Positions 16,085-25,715 of a stretch of 64,000 nucleotides of DNA are shown piece by piece. This DNA is from Methanomicrobiales archaeon (GTDB lineage: Archaea; Halobacteriota; Methanomicrobia; Methanomicrobiales; JACTUA01). The notes beneath the pieces were generated by a model that was not told where the DNA came from, searched no databases, and was given only the letters and a program-made list of their open reading frames with translations. Within the stretch, counting starts at the first letter, position 1, and every line of letters starts with the position of its first letter. The position numbers were made by a program, and so were the translations under genes. The stretch covers positions 124,001 to 188,000 of the forward strand of contig JASEFH010000002.1 in assembly GCA_030019205.1 (NCBI GenBank), read 5' to 3'.

Positions 16085-16708
16085 ATGGAATGCGAACGGG
16101 AATCACCGGGTATCTACCTGGCATACTTCATTCAGGGGCTCATCCTCCTGAACGTCCTCGTCGCCCTCTATACCGGCGACTATTTCCTGACCACCACCAC
16201 CCTGTTCGCGTTCCTCCTGACGATGGTTCCCTACTTCGTCGAGAGGAACAGACGCATCTGCCTGCCCTGGGAGATCAACCTGCTCATCGTCATCTCCATC
16301 TACCTCCACGTGGCGGGGCACGTCAGTGAATACTACATCACCATTCCCTTCTACGACAAGATCGCCCACCTGGTATCCTCGATCACCATATCCGTCCTCG
16401 GGTTCGTCAGCGTGCTCCTCGTGGACCGCTTCAGCAGTCTCCGCCTCACACGCCCCATGATCGTTCTCTTCATCGTGGTCTTCACCATGGCCCTCGGCGC
16501 GTTCTGGGAGATCTACGAGTTCGCCTTCGACCGGCTCCTCGGCACCGATCTCCAGCACGGTCTGGAGGACACGATGTACGACCTCATCTTCAACCTCTGC
16601 GGCGCCCTGATCATCGCGGGTGTGGGCAATTTCTACCTCCGGCGGCTTACGAAGGAGCAGATCGTGGAGCAGTTCGTGAAGGCGCCCATCCCGAAGAGAG
16701 AAGGGTGA
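16085..16708 (+). CDS. DUF2238 (YjdF-like) membrane protein
   Basis: This 207-residue protein has about six transmembrane segments. Conserved polar motifs in or near helices (HVSEYYITIPFYDKIAHLVS, GAFWEIYEFAFDRLLG, HGLEDTMYDLIFNLCGA) match the DUF2238/YjdF pattern of membrane-embedded His, Asp and Glu. Function is unknown. ATG 16085 is chosen because the hydrophobic protein begins there; upstream in-frame sequence is low-complexity. The C-terminus KAPIPKREG is basic and presumably cytoplasmic. Confidence 0.75.
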   Translation: MECERESPGIYLAYFIQGLILLNVLVALYTGDYFLTTTTLFAFLLTMVPYFVERNRRICLPWEINLLIVISIYLHVAGHVSEYYITIPFYDKIAHLVSSITISVLGFVSVLLVDRFSSLRLTRPMIVLFIVVFTMALGAFWEIYEFAFDRLLGTDLQHGLEDTMYDLIFNLCGALIIAGVGNFYLRRLTKEQIVEQFVKAPIPKREG

Positions 16709-16821
16709 GACCGCCGGCTGCCCCGGCGACGTACGACCGATTCGGGCCACTTGAGGGCACGATCGGATCCCGGCGATGCGGGACAGGATCGGACCTATTA
16801 TTATTCAGGAAATTAATATAA

Positions 16822-17727
16822 TTGCGATCGAATTTGGAGTTCTCGCATACGTACCTCCTGGTGGGATTCCTGATCCTCCTTCCCACGCTCTTCGGCTACA
16901 TGGTCTGGGAGGCGCGTACGGTCGATGTGACCACGCTCTACATCGATGGTGCACCGCAGGGGATCGTGTTCGTGTCGGACCCCCATCTCAAAGACAGCAA
17001 CATCGAGCACGTTCGGAACACCATCCGCGAGATCAATGCACTTCACCCCTCGGTCGTCCTCGTCGGCGGCGACTTCGCCAACGGGAAAGAGACCGATTTC
17101 GGCCTCCATTCGATCTGGAGCGAGATCGATGCGCCGGTATACGCGGTACTCGGCAACCACGACTACCGTGTGGGGGCGACGTTCTCCAGCGGGCTGCAAA
17201 GGACGATTGCCGTCTCGATGATGGAGTTTCCCGCCGATGGCTACGACGTCGCCTCGCTGCGCGGCGCGGGCACGGACACGGCATTTGCGGATGCGCTCGT
17301 CCACGAGCTGGAGAAGAGCGGCGTGCGGGTGCTGAGGAACGAGTACGTGGATCTGTCCATTGACGGGGAGCCGCTGCGCATCGTGGGAGTCGACGACGCC
17401 TGGGCCGGGATGGCCGATCCTCCCGCGGTTCCTCCGACCGACGCGTTTACTGTCTACCTCATCCACGAGCCGCAGTGCAGGGCGGCATGGGACGGCGACC
17501 TGATCCTGAGCGGCCACACCCACGGGGGGCAGTTCATCGTTCCCTTCCTGAGCCAGATCAACAACCGGGGAATCGTCGAGCTCTTCGGCTTCCAGCATCG
17601 GGACGGGCCGCCGACCTACATCACGAGGGGGATCTGCGGCTCCAGCGTCGCCGGCGTGGATCTGCGGTTCAACTCGCGTCCCGAGATCGTGATCATCAAT
17701 CCCGCGAACGGAACGGCTCCTGCCTGA
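16822..17727 (+). CDS. Membrane-anchored metallophosphoesterase (YkuE-like)
   Basis: The 301-residue protein has an N-terminal membrane segment (TYLLVGFLILLPTLFGYMV) and then a calcineurin-like phosphoesterase domain. The metal-ligand motifs are in order: VSDPHL (D-x-H), GGDFANG (GD), GNHDYR (GNHD), a late LIHEP, and SGHTHGGQF (GHxH). Similar proteins (YkuE type) act on phosphorylated lipids such as UDP-sugar-lipid precursors, but the substrate is unknown here. The start appears to be TTG 16822, about 25 nt downstream of a TATA-like CTATTATTATTC, giving a leaderless transcript. Confidence 0.85.
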   Translation: MRSNLEFSHTYLLVGFLILLPTLFGYMVWEARTVDVTTLYIDGAPQGIVFVSDPHLKDSNIEHVRNTIREINALHPSVVLVGGDFANGKETDFGLHSIWSEIDAPVYAVLGNHDYRVGATFSSGLQRTIAVSMMEFPADGYDVASLRGAGTDTAFADALVHELEKSGVRVLRNEYVDLSIDGEPLRIVGVDDAWAGMADPPAVPPTDAFTVYLIHEPQCRAAWDGDLILSGHTHGGQFIVPFLSQINNRGIVELFGFQHRDGPPTYITRGICGSSVAGVDLRFNSRPEIVIINPANGTAPA

Positions 17728-17766
17728 AGAGGGAGCCGGCGGCACATGCGGTCCCGACACCCTCAT

Positions 17767-17973
17767 ATGTCCATACGGCAACCGTATCCCATGGAAGCGT
17801 ATGCCGGGGGGATTGTTGGGGAGATCCAGTTCTCCCGCCAGGAGCGGGGCTACTACGTGGAGCTCTTCGATGCGAGCGGCAGAAAGCGGGGACGGACCGG
17901 CTACTATATCTCGGAGGCAAAGGCAAGGGAGGCGGCACGGAAGCTGGCCGTGACTCTCGCGCGCGAATCGTGA
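17767..17973 (+). CDS. Small conserved-looking hypothetical protein
   Basis: A 68-residue frame follows the metallophosphoesterase by 39 nt. Its translation, with IQFSRQERGYYVELFDASGR and a C-terminal helix EAKAREAARKLAVTLARES, looks like a genuine small globular protein: a beta-hairpin followed by an amphipathic helix, with well-spaced charged residues. ATG 17767 is assumed; 17746 and 17791 are alternatives. I recognise no family. It may be cotranscribed with the upstream gene. Confidence 0.5.
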   Translation: MSIRQPYPMEAYAGGIVGEIQFSRQERGYYVELFDASGRKRGRTGYYISEAKAREAARKLAVTLARES

Positions 17974-18403
17974 GACAAGTTCGGGCGATGCAGGAGGGGG
18001 CAAATGCGGTATCGGATCCTCTTCTGCCGGTGCTGAATGCGGCGATGCATTCACCCGCTCCAATGCTGCAGCGAGGGGGGGACAGGGCACGATACGGCGG
18101 TAGCCGATATCCGGGCGCGCTGCACGAGGTTCGTGCCGCCCGGCTCGATACTTCCGCGCCCCTTCCCCGCGTGCTGATGATCCGTATCCGCATCTTTCCG
18201 AGGGGGCGGTGCCAACAGATTTCCCGCCCTGCATCCCATAGGGCTGTCGCGCGATGGGAAGAAGGACCGGGGAGATCTCCCGTTCCCGAACCGTCAGGCA
18301 GCGATGGGCCCGATCGACCGCCCCTCCCGACGGTGCGGCAGGGACACCGATTCGCCGCGGAGCCCCAAATCCTTATCTGCGATGCAGTACTCAAACGCGC
18401 ACG
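17974..18403. other. Intergenic region with repeat copy
   Basis: No supported gene. It contains a degenerate copy of the dispersed repeat tag at 18233-18252 (CCCATAGGGCTGTCGCGCGA) and, at 18366-18378, a TATA-like AAATCCTTATCTG about 25-30 nt before the PIN gene start. Confidence 0.5.
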
Positions 18404-19105
18404 ATGCCGCGCATTTTCCTGGATACCAACGTGCTTCTGGGCCTCTACGATGCGGACGCAGATCCCCGTTGCATATGCGCGGACCTCCGGAAGGTCAGAT
18501 CCAGCCTTGTGGCGACCCGTGTCGTCCTCGACGAGCTCCTCCGGAACCGCGACAGGATTCTCTTCCGAAACGCCGCACGCATCGAAGAGGGCGGAGTATC
18601 CCTGCTGCAGACGCCCTTCTTCCTGCAGCAGACGCAGGCGTTCTCCTCGATGAAGGAGACTGCGGATGCCTACAACCTCGCCGTCGCATCCCTCCTGGAC
18701 GAAGTCCACCGGATGATGGCAGACCCGGCCCATGATCCCGTATACAGTGCGATCTCCCGCCTGTTCGAGGATCTGCCGCTGTTCGAATGGACGGACGGGG
18801 ATGTCGAGCGGGCTCACCGCAGAAAACTGATCGGCAATCCTCCCACGAGCCAGGGGAAGAACACCCTGGGGGACGAGCTGAACTGGGAGCTGCTCCTGAG
18901 GCATGTGCGGGACGACCTGATCCTGGTGAGCCGGGACAACACCTTCCGCCAGCACGCCGCCTTCCTCGCGAAAGAGTTCCGTGAGAAGACGGGAAGGCGG
19001 ATCCGGATCACGGATAGACTCTCGGATGCCCTGACGGAGCTGGGAGAGGAGCCTTCTGAGGCGCTCCTGGCGTTCGAAGAGGGTTGGAAGAAGAGACCGC
19101 CCTGA
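18404..19105 (+). CDS. PIN-domain nuclease-like protein
   Basis: The 233-residue protein begins PRIFLDTNVLLGLYD, the first PIN acidic motif. It then has VLDELLRNRD (conserved Glu), LGDELNWELLL (Asp/Glu pair in the third motif) and LILVSRDNTF (fourth acidic strand). These are the residues that bind divalent metal in PIN RNases. The size and the GDELNW spacing resemble the DUF4935-type PIN proteins rather than short VapC toxins, and no antitoxin gene is adjacent. The start is ATG 18404, leaderless by TATA position, although the frame is open further upstream. Confidence 0.8.
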   Translation: MPRIFLDTNVLLGLYDADADPRCICADLRKVRSSLVATRVVLDELLRNRDRILFRNAARIEEGGVSLLQTPFFLQQTQAFSSMKETADAYNLAVASLLDEVHRMMADPAHDPVYSAISRLFEDLPLFEWTDGDVERAHRRKLIGNPPTSQGKNTLGDELNWELLLRHVRDDLILVSRDNTFRQHAAFLAKEFREKTGRRIRITDRLSDALTELGEEPSEALLAFEEGWKKRPP

Positions 19106-19255
19106 ACGCCGCCGTTCAGGCCGGTCCATCCCCGATGCAGTCGTACCCTGGTGCATGAGGGGGGATCGGAAAAGCGATGCCGGGAAGGTATGCCATATCG
19201 GCAGTCGAGACCATAGCCCTGCCTCTGCCCGTGGATGGGGCTTATCACGCCTGAC

Positions 19256-19495
19256 TCACAGGATCCGCTGCACTCTCCCGACGCGCCCGTCCTGCAGGCG
19301 CACCTTGATGCCGTGGGGATGGTAGGCGGAATTCGTGAGGATCTCCCGGACTATGCCCTCCGTCCGCTTTCCGCTCCGCTGATCTCTCTTGGCCACAATC
19401 AGTACGGCGGATCCCGGGCGGATGCTGTTCCTGTACCGCCCGTCCCTCTCCGAGCCCCCTTCGCGCACTGTTCGTCCCGAATCGCTCTCCTGCAT
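19256..19495 (-). CDS. YwbE family protein (DUF2196)
   Basis: This 79-residue protein is of the YwbE type. IRPGSAVLIVAKRDQRSGKR is followed by TEGIVREILTNSAYHPHGIK and VRLQDGRVGRVQRIL, the diagnostic end of the family. Function is unknown; the fold is thought to be a small beta-barrel. It has a hydrophilic N-terminal extension of about 25 residues. ATG 19495 is the visible start. It is isolated and convergent with the PIN gene. Confidence 0.85.
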   Translation of the reverse strand: MQESDSGRTVREGGSERDGRYRNSIRPGSAVLIVAKRDQRSGKRTEGIVREILTNSAYHPHGIKVRLQDGRVGRVQRIL

Positions 19496-19984
19496 GCGGT
19501 TATCCTCCGCGGAACCCTGGAAGGGCGGCCCTTCCGCGGAAACTGTCTATATCACTTGGACCCTGCCGCACTTCAAGGTATGCACGCAGTTCGCCCCACC
19601 CGGGTATGGTGGAAGGGTCTCACTCGAGGGGCCCATCGAAGGCGGAACATGCGGAACATGCACCGGGCCGGCGAACCCCGCCTGCAGATAGGCTGTCTGC
19701 CAGGGCTGACCCTGTCGCACGATTCCCGGCACAGGGGGACGGTCCGCGGGAAGGGGCATGATACGCCGGAGAGCGTCTCTTTCGGGAATGGCAGTCCCCC
19801 TGATGAGAGCGCTTCCCTTCGTCTGGCAGGGGGAGGTTCGCGGGGGTTACAGAGCCGTGGAAGGATGCGCTTCTGCTGAAGAAGGTCGATGAGTTTACCC
19901 GCAGGAGGTATTAACGTGATGCAGGTTCAATATGTACTGGCGAGATCGCAGCCGATTCGCGGGAAGTGAACTATTACAAGAGAG
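19496..19984. other. Intergenic region with repeat-tag copy
   Basis: No supported gene. CCCTGTCGCACGATTCCCGG at 19706-19725 shares the CTGTCGCACGAT tag with the repeat at 14650; a G run follows (CAGGGGGAC). Confidence 0.45.
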
Positions 19985-20107
19985 ATGCTACAGAAAACGC
20001 GAAGACACAACCATTTCCGGTGCCAGTGGTGCGGTGCAAAATTCGCCGACCGCATTGCCTTCACCGCCCACAAGCGCGCCTGCCGCACAGCGGCGAAACA
20101 GAAGTGA
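19985..20107 (+). CDS. Very small C2HC zinc-finger protein (40 residues)
   Basis: A short frame from ATG 19985 to TGA 20107 encodes a basic 40-residue protein with one zinc finger: C13-x2-C16-x12-H29-x3-C33, read as FRCQWCGAKFADRI and FTAHKRAC. The aromatic and hydrophobic spacing (F three residues before the first Cys, F and I inside) is that of a classical beta-beta-alpha finger. Basic residues flank it on both sides. Such microproteins are known in archaea, and DNA or RNA binding is likely by family analogy only. An in-frame stop just upstream (19967-19969) fixes the start at or near this ATG. No strong Shine-Dalgarno is visible. Confidence 0.6.
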   Translation: MLQKTRRHNHFRCQWCGAKFADRIAFTAHKRACRTAAKQK

Positions 20108-20761
20108 TCAACCCCCAGAACAGTTGTTACTCAAGGATTCGACGAGCGGGATGCTCTGCGTTCTGGCAGGATAGGCCCTCGGGTCTCCAGAGTATCCCGA
20201 TGCCCCTGCAGGGTATCGGCGCCCGGCAACCCTGACGCGCACTTCGCCGATGCAGGAAGAGACGCGGTGTCGAAGGCAGGGACGTGCGAAACCCGCCCCC
20301 GAGCGGGAGAGTCTCATGGGCGGCTCCATGCCCCGCGAATCCGTGCCGCCCATCGAAAGGAGCTCTCGCGAGTATGCCTCCGTTCCCCGCCGCGGCGTGC
20401 GGGCGGCAATGGCAGCCTTTCCCGCCCGCACCGCACATGCGCTTCAGCATGGGAATACCGGTTTTGACTGCAGCACCCTGAATGGCCTCACGTGGCCGCG
20501 CAAACCAGCTCGCACGAGAATAATGTGTCCAATCCGGGAACAGAGACGGCAGCCGCTGCCGGGGAGGGAACTTCCCGCACCGAATGGCGGTTCCGGGCGG
20601 AATCGGCGCATCGCCCGGAGGGGACTCCCCGGGGGCCTTCCCTGTGCCATTCGGGGAGCATAATGAGATCTTCACTGGGAGTGCAAAGCAGTACCGCCTT
20701 GCGAAAATTCTATCTCTCTCCAAGAGAGGTAATTCATCAGAGGTGGTCTGTGACTCTGGAA
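20108..20761. other. Intergenic region, no supported gene
   Basis: Open frames in several phases have no recognisable domain. Composition and translated sequence are typical of non-coding high-GC DNA in this window. Confidence 0.45.
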
Positions 20762-20968
20762 ATGCAGCGGTCTATCATGGAGTATCCTCCTCGGGATCAT
20801 ACGTCCCTGCTGCACGCGGGGGTCAGGGAGGATGCATCCTCCCCGGTGTCCACCTGTCCGAACTGCGGCAATGCGACTCACCGCCTGATCACCATCCAGT
20901 GGAAGGCGGATGGCGGGCATGCGACGTGCTGGGCATGCCGGTGGCGATGGGATATCCCGAGGCGGTAA
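20762..20968 (+). CDS. Small zinc-ribbon protein
   Basis: The last 36 codons read STCPNCGNATHRLITIQWKA then GGHATCWACRWRWDIPRR, giving two CxxC knuckles (CPNC and CWAC) about 20 residues apart, a zinc-ribbon layout. The start is uncertain: ATG 20762 gives 68 residues, and ATG 20777 is an alternative; upstream in-frame sequence looks non-coding. The Trp-rich ending CWACRWRW is unusual. Function is unknown; nucleic-acid or protein binding is only an inference. Confidence 0.5.
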   Translation: MQRSIMEYPPRDHTSLLHAGVREDASSPVSTCPNCGNATHRLITIQWKADGGHATCWACRWRWDIPRR

Positions 20969-22388
20969 TGCGGCGCTCGCAACCGGAGCGGAGCTCTGGC
21001 GCCGCACTGCAGGCAGGGACGATCCCACAGACGATGATGCAAACCCGGTAGCGGCTGGCGCATCGCCCCTGCGGGGCGCACCTTCTTCTGCCCCCTTCGA
21101 CAGGGATCGTCCGCCCCGCAGGGAGCGGATATCCCGGCGGCGATCCTGCGAGCGTTCGTCCGTCGTTTCCGACCTCTGTATGGCGCAGCATGGCCGGACC
21201 GATCTCCCTGGACCTCACGGGCAAGCGAATGCGAGGCCTGCTCCCCCTGCGGGAGGATCGAGAGGGCGATTCTCCCCTCCCGGGCAGGAGATCGCCGGCA
21301 TCTCCACCGGGTTCTTCGCACTTCGAGAGACCGCCCGCCCGTGCGGGTCGAAGCCGACCGGGCCGTCGGCTGCTTCGAACGCCCGCAAAAAACCGCGTAG
21401 TAGAGTTTAGGCTCGATATGGCAGCAGCGGAGTAGAGGTTAAATTTCTCAGCGGATCTGCCCGATGGACGGCAGCGGTGGAGACCTGCTCTGGCGGTTCC
21501 GGGATATACCGGCTCCGCAGAGGTCCGGCAGATGTTTCGGGACTGCCGGAACCAGGAACTATCCGAAGGGAGCAGCCTGCCCGCCGGGGGCCGCTGCTCG
21601 TGGCTACGGAGGCCTGCCGGCGATTCTGCCCGGAGGTTCCGCGGCGCGGATTCTCGCGCTGCAGGAGACGGCAGAGCGGCCATTTCTCGAAGCCGCAGCC
21701 GCAGAGAAAGGGCGCATGAACTCCGCTCTCTTCCCCGAAGATCCCGTTCGCTGTCTGCTTTCAGGTGGCGAAGCGGAGCGCAGTGCGGGACAGTGGGGGA
21801 GATCGCCGTGCGGCCTATCTCTCTGGAGGCATGGGCTGCACAGCATGGCGTGGCAAGCAGGTATTCGCGACGCTCGCACCGGCGGATTCTGCAGCGACAC
21901 CCGGAAGAGTCGTCCGGGCGATCGGGATCCCCGGTCCAGTATTCAGAGAACCCTCATCGCCATGGCGGGTCCGTTAGGGTCCGCTCGTCTGCCGCGCGCG
22001 GCAGCCCTGCGATGGGAAGAACGAACGCCTGCTGTTCCTCGGAGAGGGCGATGTGGCCCTCACCACGCGAATGCTCCAGGGCTCCTGCCAACCTCCGCCG
22101 GTTCCTCCGGTATGCGTGCCGTGACCCTCCACAGAGGTTCTCCCGGCGCAGGCTGACGAGGCACCCCCCGGTCCGTCCGGTGGAACAGGCGGATGCCGGA
22201 ATCCCTCCTCCCTCCACGGAGGATCGCGGATACCCGAGCTCCCGAAGGGAGAACCGCTCGAATCTTCCATCTCCTGCCCGAAGAGGCAGTTCCACCCGAT
22301 GGCGGATCTCTGCAGATCAGCTCCTCCGTCAGTCGGAAACGAACCGGGCCCGGGATTATAAAGACGTTAATAATGCGGAATCCAAGGG
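20969..22388. other. Gene-poor region, no supported gene
   Basis: About 1.4 kb with many overlapping open frames on both strands, all Arg/Pro/Gly/Ser-rich and without domains. I see no RNA gene. A TATA box near the right end (ATTATAAAG, 22355-22363) drives the next gene. Confidence 0.5.
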
Positions 22389-22838
22389 ATGATGATGAAA
22401 ATCCCATGGGCTCTCCTCCCAGCAGTTCTGGCGACCTTCAGGGTGCTGACCGCCGGCTGCATCGGCCAGAATGCGGAGCTTCCCGCCGGCGAGGCGGCTG
22501 AGGTGCTGGCATACGCAGAGCCGATCGCCGACAATCTCCTGCTGGGATTCAACGAGAACAACTACACGCAGTACTCGCAGGATTTCAGCCCGCAGATACG
22601 AGAAGGGTTGACCGAGGCCCGGTTCGCCGGGACACGGGAGAAGGTGGTATCCCGGATCGGCCTGTATGTATCCCGCGGGAGCCCCGTCGTGACACAGAGC
22701 GGGGACTACATCGCCGTGAACTACAAGGCGGATTTCGAGCGGGAGCAGGGCGTGGATGTCCGTGTTGTATTCAGGAAGGGGGATCCGTCCCACCAGATTC
22801 ATGGGCTCTGGTTCAACTCGCCGAAACTGCGCAGCTAA
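22389..22838 (+). CDS. DUF3887-like lipoprotein
   Basis: The 149-residue protein has a signal sequence ending in a lipobox (FRVLTAGC, Cys about 24), so it is predicted to be anchored outside the membrane. The mature part (FNENNYTQYSQDFSPQIREG, then VVSRIGLYVSRGSPVVTQSG) resembles DUF3887, an NTF2-like small fold of unknown role. Three consecutive ATG codons (22389, 22392, 22395) lie about 25-30 nt after a clear TATA box, implying leaderless translation. It is convergent with the P-type ATPase gene, 27 nt apart. Confidence 0.75.
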   Translation: MMMKIPWALLPAVLATFRVLTAGCIGQNAELPAGEAAEVLAYAEPIADNLLLGFNENNYTQYSQDFSPQIREGLTEARFAGTREKVVSRIGLYVSRGSPVVTQSGDYIAVNYKADFEREQGVDVRVVFRKGDPSHQIHGLWFNSPKLRS

Positions 22839-22865
22839 TCCCAGAAGTCCTTCCCCATTCCACAC

Positions 22866-25415
22866 TTACCGGGCCGCTCTCCTCCGGCGTACGCGCTTGA
22901 AAATCTCGAACCAGAAGACGCTCGCGATCCCGACGGCGATGGCCGATGCCATCTCCATCCCGTCGAGCGGTGCAAACTGGAACAGTGCACGGAGGGCGGG
23001 GATCGTGAGGACCAGCCCCAGGAAGAACACGGCAGCGGCGATCACCACCCAGAGTGCACGATTGGGCCTTTTAAAGGTTGAGACGAGCGTGCTCGACCAG
23101 GAGCGGTTGACCGCGATCAGCCCGAGGTTCGCGATCACGATGCTGGTGAACGTAAAGGCCCGGGCTTCGTCCACATCCAGACCGCGGGTCGTCAGCAGGG
23201 AGAAGACCAGCAGGAGGGCGAGCAGCACCACTCCGCCCTGGACGAGCGCCAGCAGCACCGAACTGCGGTTGAGGATCGACTCGCCGCGGGCGCGCGGAGG
23301 CCGCTGCATGAGATCGGGTTCGGCCTCTTCTGCCTCGAAGACGATGGAGCAGGCGGGATCGATGATCAGTTCCAGGAAGACGACGTGCACGGGCAGGAGG
23401 ACGAGAGGCCAGCCGAATATGATGGGGAGGAGGGACATGCCTGCAATAGGGACGTGGACGGCGATGATGTAGGCCATGGCCCGGCGAAGGTTGTCGAAGA
23501 TCCTCCGCCCCATCCGGATCGCTGCCACGATGGAGGAGAAGGCGTCGTCCAGGAGGACGAGGGAGGCCGCTTCCCGGGCGACATCCGTGCCCCGGGCACC
23601 CATGGCGATCCCGATGTCGGCCTCCTTCAGGGCCGGGGCGTCGTTCACGCCGTCCCCCGTCATCGCGACGGTGTTCCCCGTTTCCTTAAGAGACGAGACG
23701 ATCGCTAACTTCTGCTCCGGCACCGCCCGGGCAATCACGGATACGCGGTTGATCCGCTCGCGGAACTCCTGCGGCGGCAGGATCTCCACATCCGGACCGG
23801 TAAGACAGTCCCGCTGCGTGCCGAGCCCGATCTGGGACGCGATCTTCATGGCGGTGGCAGGATAGTCGCCCGTGATCATGATCACCCGCACGCCGGCCGA
23901 CTGGCACTCGGCGATTGCATCCGGAACCCCCGGGCGGACCGGATCCAGGAACCCGATCAGGCCGAGGAAGGCGAAGGGGAACTCGTGCTGCCCGGTGGGC
24001 AGCTCGCCGATCCGGAAGGAGGATTTTGCCACCCCGAGCACCCGCAGCCCGTCGCCGGCCAGGGACTGCACCTGGCGGGAGAGTTCCTCCAGCTCCGCCT
24101 TGGAGAGATGGCAGAGGTCCCCGATCGCCTCGGGTGCCCCCTTGGCGGCGATGACGTACTCCTGACCGTCCGGCGAACGCCAAACGTTCGACATCGCCAG
24201 GAGCTCCCGCGAGAGGGGGTACTCCTCCACCAGCTCCCAGCGGGCGTGCAGGTGCTCGGTTCCGGCCAGCCCATCCTGCCCCAGGCTGACGAGCGCCCTC
24301 TCCATCGGGTCGAAGGGATCCCGTTTGCTGGCGAGGATGGCGTATTCCACCAGCTCGTGGCAGAATTCCGGGAGAGAGGGATCCTGCAGGGCCGATACAT
24401 CACAGCGCTCCCCCTTCGCCATGAGCTCGACGACGCGCATCCGGTTCTCGGTGAGCGTTCCGGTCTTGTCCACGCAGAGCACGGTCGCCGAACCGAGCGC
24501 CTCGATGGCCGTCACGCGCCGGGTCAGCACCCGGTTCTGGGAGATCCTCCATGCCCCGAGGGCGAGGAAGACGGTCAGGACCACCGGGAACTCCTCCGGG
24601 AGGATGGCCATCGCCAGGGTGATGCCGGCGAGCAGCCCCCCGATCCAGTCGAACCTTGTTACGCCGTAGACGACGACCGTGATCAGGAAGAGACCGAGCC
24701 CGATGGCGGCGATGTTCCGCACGATCCAGCGGGTCTCCTTCTCGAGCGGGGTCTCGTCCACGCCGACCTCCGAGAGGGTCCTGCCGATCTTCCCGATCTC
24801 GGTGTTCCTGCCGATCGCTGTCACTTCGGCGAGCCCCCGCCCCTGGACAACCAGGGTGCCGGAGTAGACCTGCGGCTGATCCTCTCCGCCCGGCTGCGAA
24901 TAACCGCCCACTTCACCGGGGAATTTGCGGACCGGCACGGATTCGCCCGTGAGGATCGACTCGTCGACGAGGAGGTTCTTCGAGTCCAGGATGCGGGCAT
25001 CGGCCGGTACACGGTCCCCCTCCGAGAGGAGGATGAGGTCGCCCCGCACCACTTCCCGCCCCGGGATGCGCTGCCGGGTGTGGTCCCGGATCACCAGCGC
25101 CCGCGGGCTGGAGAGGTTCTGGAGGGCCTGGAGGGCGTTCTCCGTCTTCCGCTCCTGGTAGACGGTGATGCCGATGATGACAAAGACAAAAAAGAGCAGC
25201 ATCAGCCCTTCCTGGATGTCGCCGAGGAAGAAGTAGATGGACCCGGCGCCGACCAGCAGCAGGAACATCGGCTCACGGAAGACCTCCAGCAGGATCGAGA
25301 GGGTATTTCTCTTCTCCGCCTGGGGAAGCTCATTGTAGCCCTCCCGCTCGTGCCGCCTGGCAACTTCTTCCGAGGTGAGGCCTTCGAGGGTGTCGATGTC
25401 GATCGGCGGGGTCAT
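22866..25415 (-). CDS. P-type cation-transporting ATPase (P2-like), PEEFP in M4
   Basis: The 849-residue pump has an N-terminal cation-ATPase domain (LTSEEVARRHEREGYNELP), TGES in the actuator domain (SILTGESVPV), phosphorylation motif CVDKTGTLTE with Asp315, nucleotide-binding KGAPE, and hinge TGDGVNDAPAL. About ten transmembrane helices are present. The M4 ion-site motif is ILPEEFPVV instead of the PEGLP of calcium pumps, so the ion cannot be safely assigned; calcium, proton or another cation is possible. It is monocistronic, followed on the other strand by the DUF3887 lipoprotein. Confidence 0.9.
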   Translation of the reverse strand: MTPPIDIDTLEGLTSEEVARRHEREGYNELPQAEKRNTLSILLEVFREPMFLLLVGAGSIYFFLGDIQEGLMLLFFVFVIIGITVYQERKTENALQALQNLSSPRALVIRDHTRQRIPGREVVRGDLILLSEGDRVPADARILDSKNLLVDESILTGESVPVRKFPGEVGGYSQPGGEDQPQVYSGTLVVQGRGLAEVTAIGRNTEIGKIGRTLSEVGVDETPLEKETRWIVRNIAAIGLGLFLITVVVYGVTRFDWIGGLLAGITLAMAILPEEFPVVLTVFLALGAWRISQNRVLTRRVTAIEALGSATVLCVDKTGTLTENRMRVVELMAKGERCDVSALQDPSLPEFCHELVEYAILASKRDPFDPMERALVSLGQDGLAGTEHLHARWELVEEYPLSRELLAMSNVWRSPDGQEYVIAAKGAPEAIGDLCHLSKAELEELSRQVQSLAGDGLRVLGVAKSSFRIGELPTGQHEFPFAFLGLIGFLDPVRPGVPDAIAECQSAGVRVIMITGDYPATAMKIASQIGLGTQRDCLTGPDVEILPPQEFRERINRVSVIARAVPEQKLAIVSSLKETGNTVAMTGDGVNDAPALKEADIGIAMGARGTDVAREAASLVLLDDAFSSIVAAIRMGRRIFDNLRRAMAYIIAVHVPIAGMSLLPIIFGWPLVLLPVHVVFLELIIDPACSIVFEAEEAEPDLMQRPPRARGESILNRSSVLLALVQGGVVLLALLLVFSLLTTRGLDVDEARAFTFTSIVIANLGLIAVNRSWSSTLVSTFKRPNRALWVVIAAAVFFLGLVLTIPALRALFQFAPLDGMEMASAIAVGIASVFWFEIFKRVRRRRAAR

Positions 25416-25715
25416 TCTGTTTTGCAGACCGATCTGTATGCTCCCGCTCCCTAAATAGTTGCAGCTTGCGGTTATGGTGGCTGGAAAAATTAGGAAAAGG
25501 CGACCTGTCGGAAGAGCCGAATCCCTCTCTGGGATTTCTTACACACTCGTGGGAGGGGGCTTTGCCCCTGTCTGGTTAACGGTCCGATGGAACTGGACTG
25601 ACGGGGACATCCCGGATGATCCCCACTTGCGAGGCGCTACTCCGCACGTGGGAACAGTCATAGATCCCAGGGCATGCCTGAACGATTCTCCTCGCGTCAC
25701 TGTGCTCATAGCATA

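Noticed and set aside
21464-22392. Two overlapping plus-strand frames of 230 and 286 codons
   Set aside because: Both are Arg/Ser/Gly/Pro-rich, overlap each other in different phases, and show no motif, signal or ribosome-binding site.
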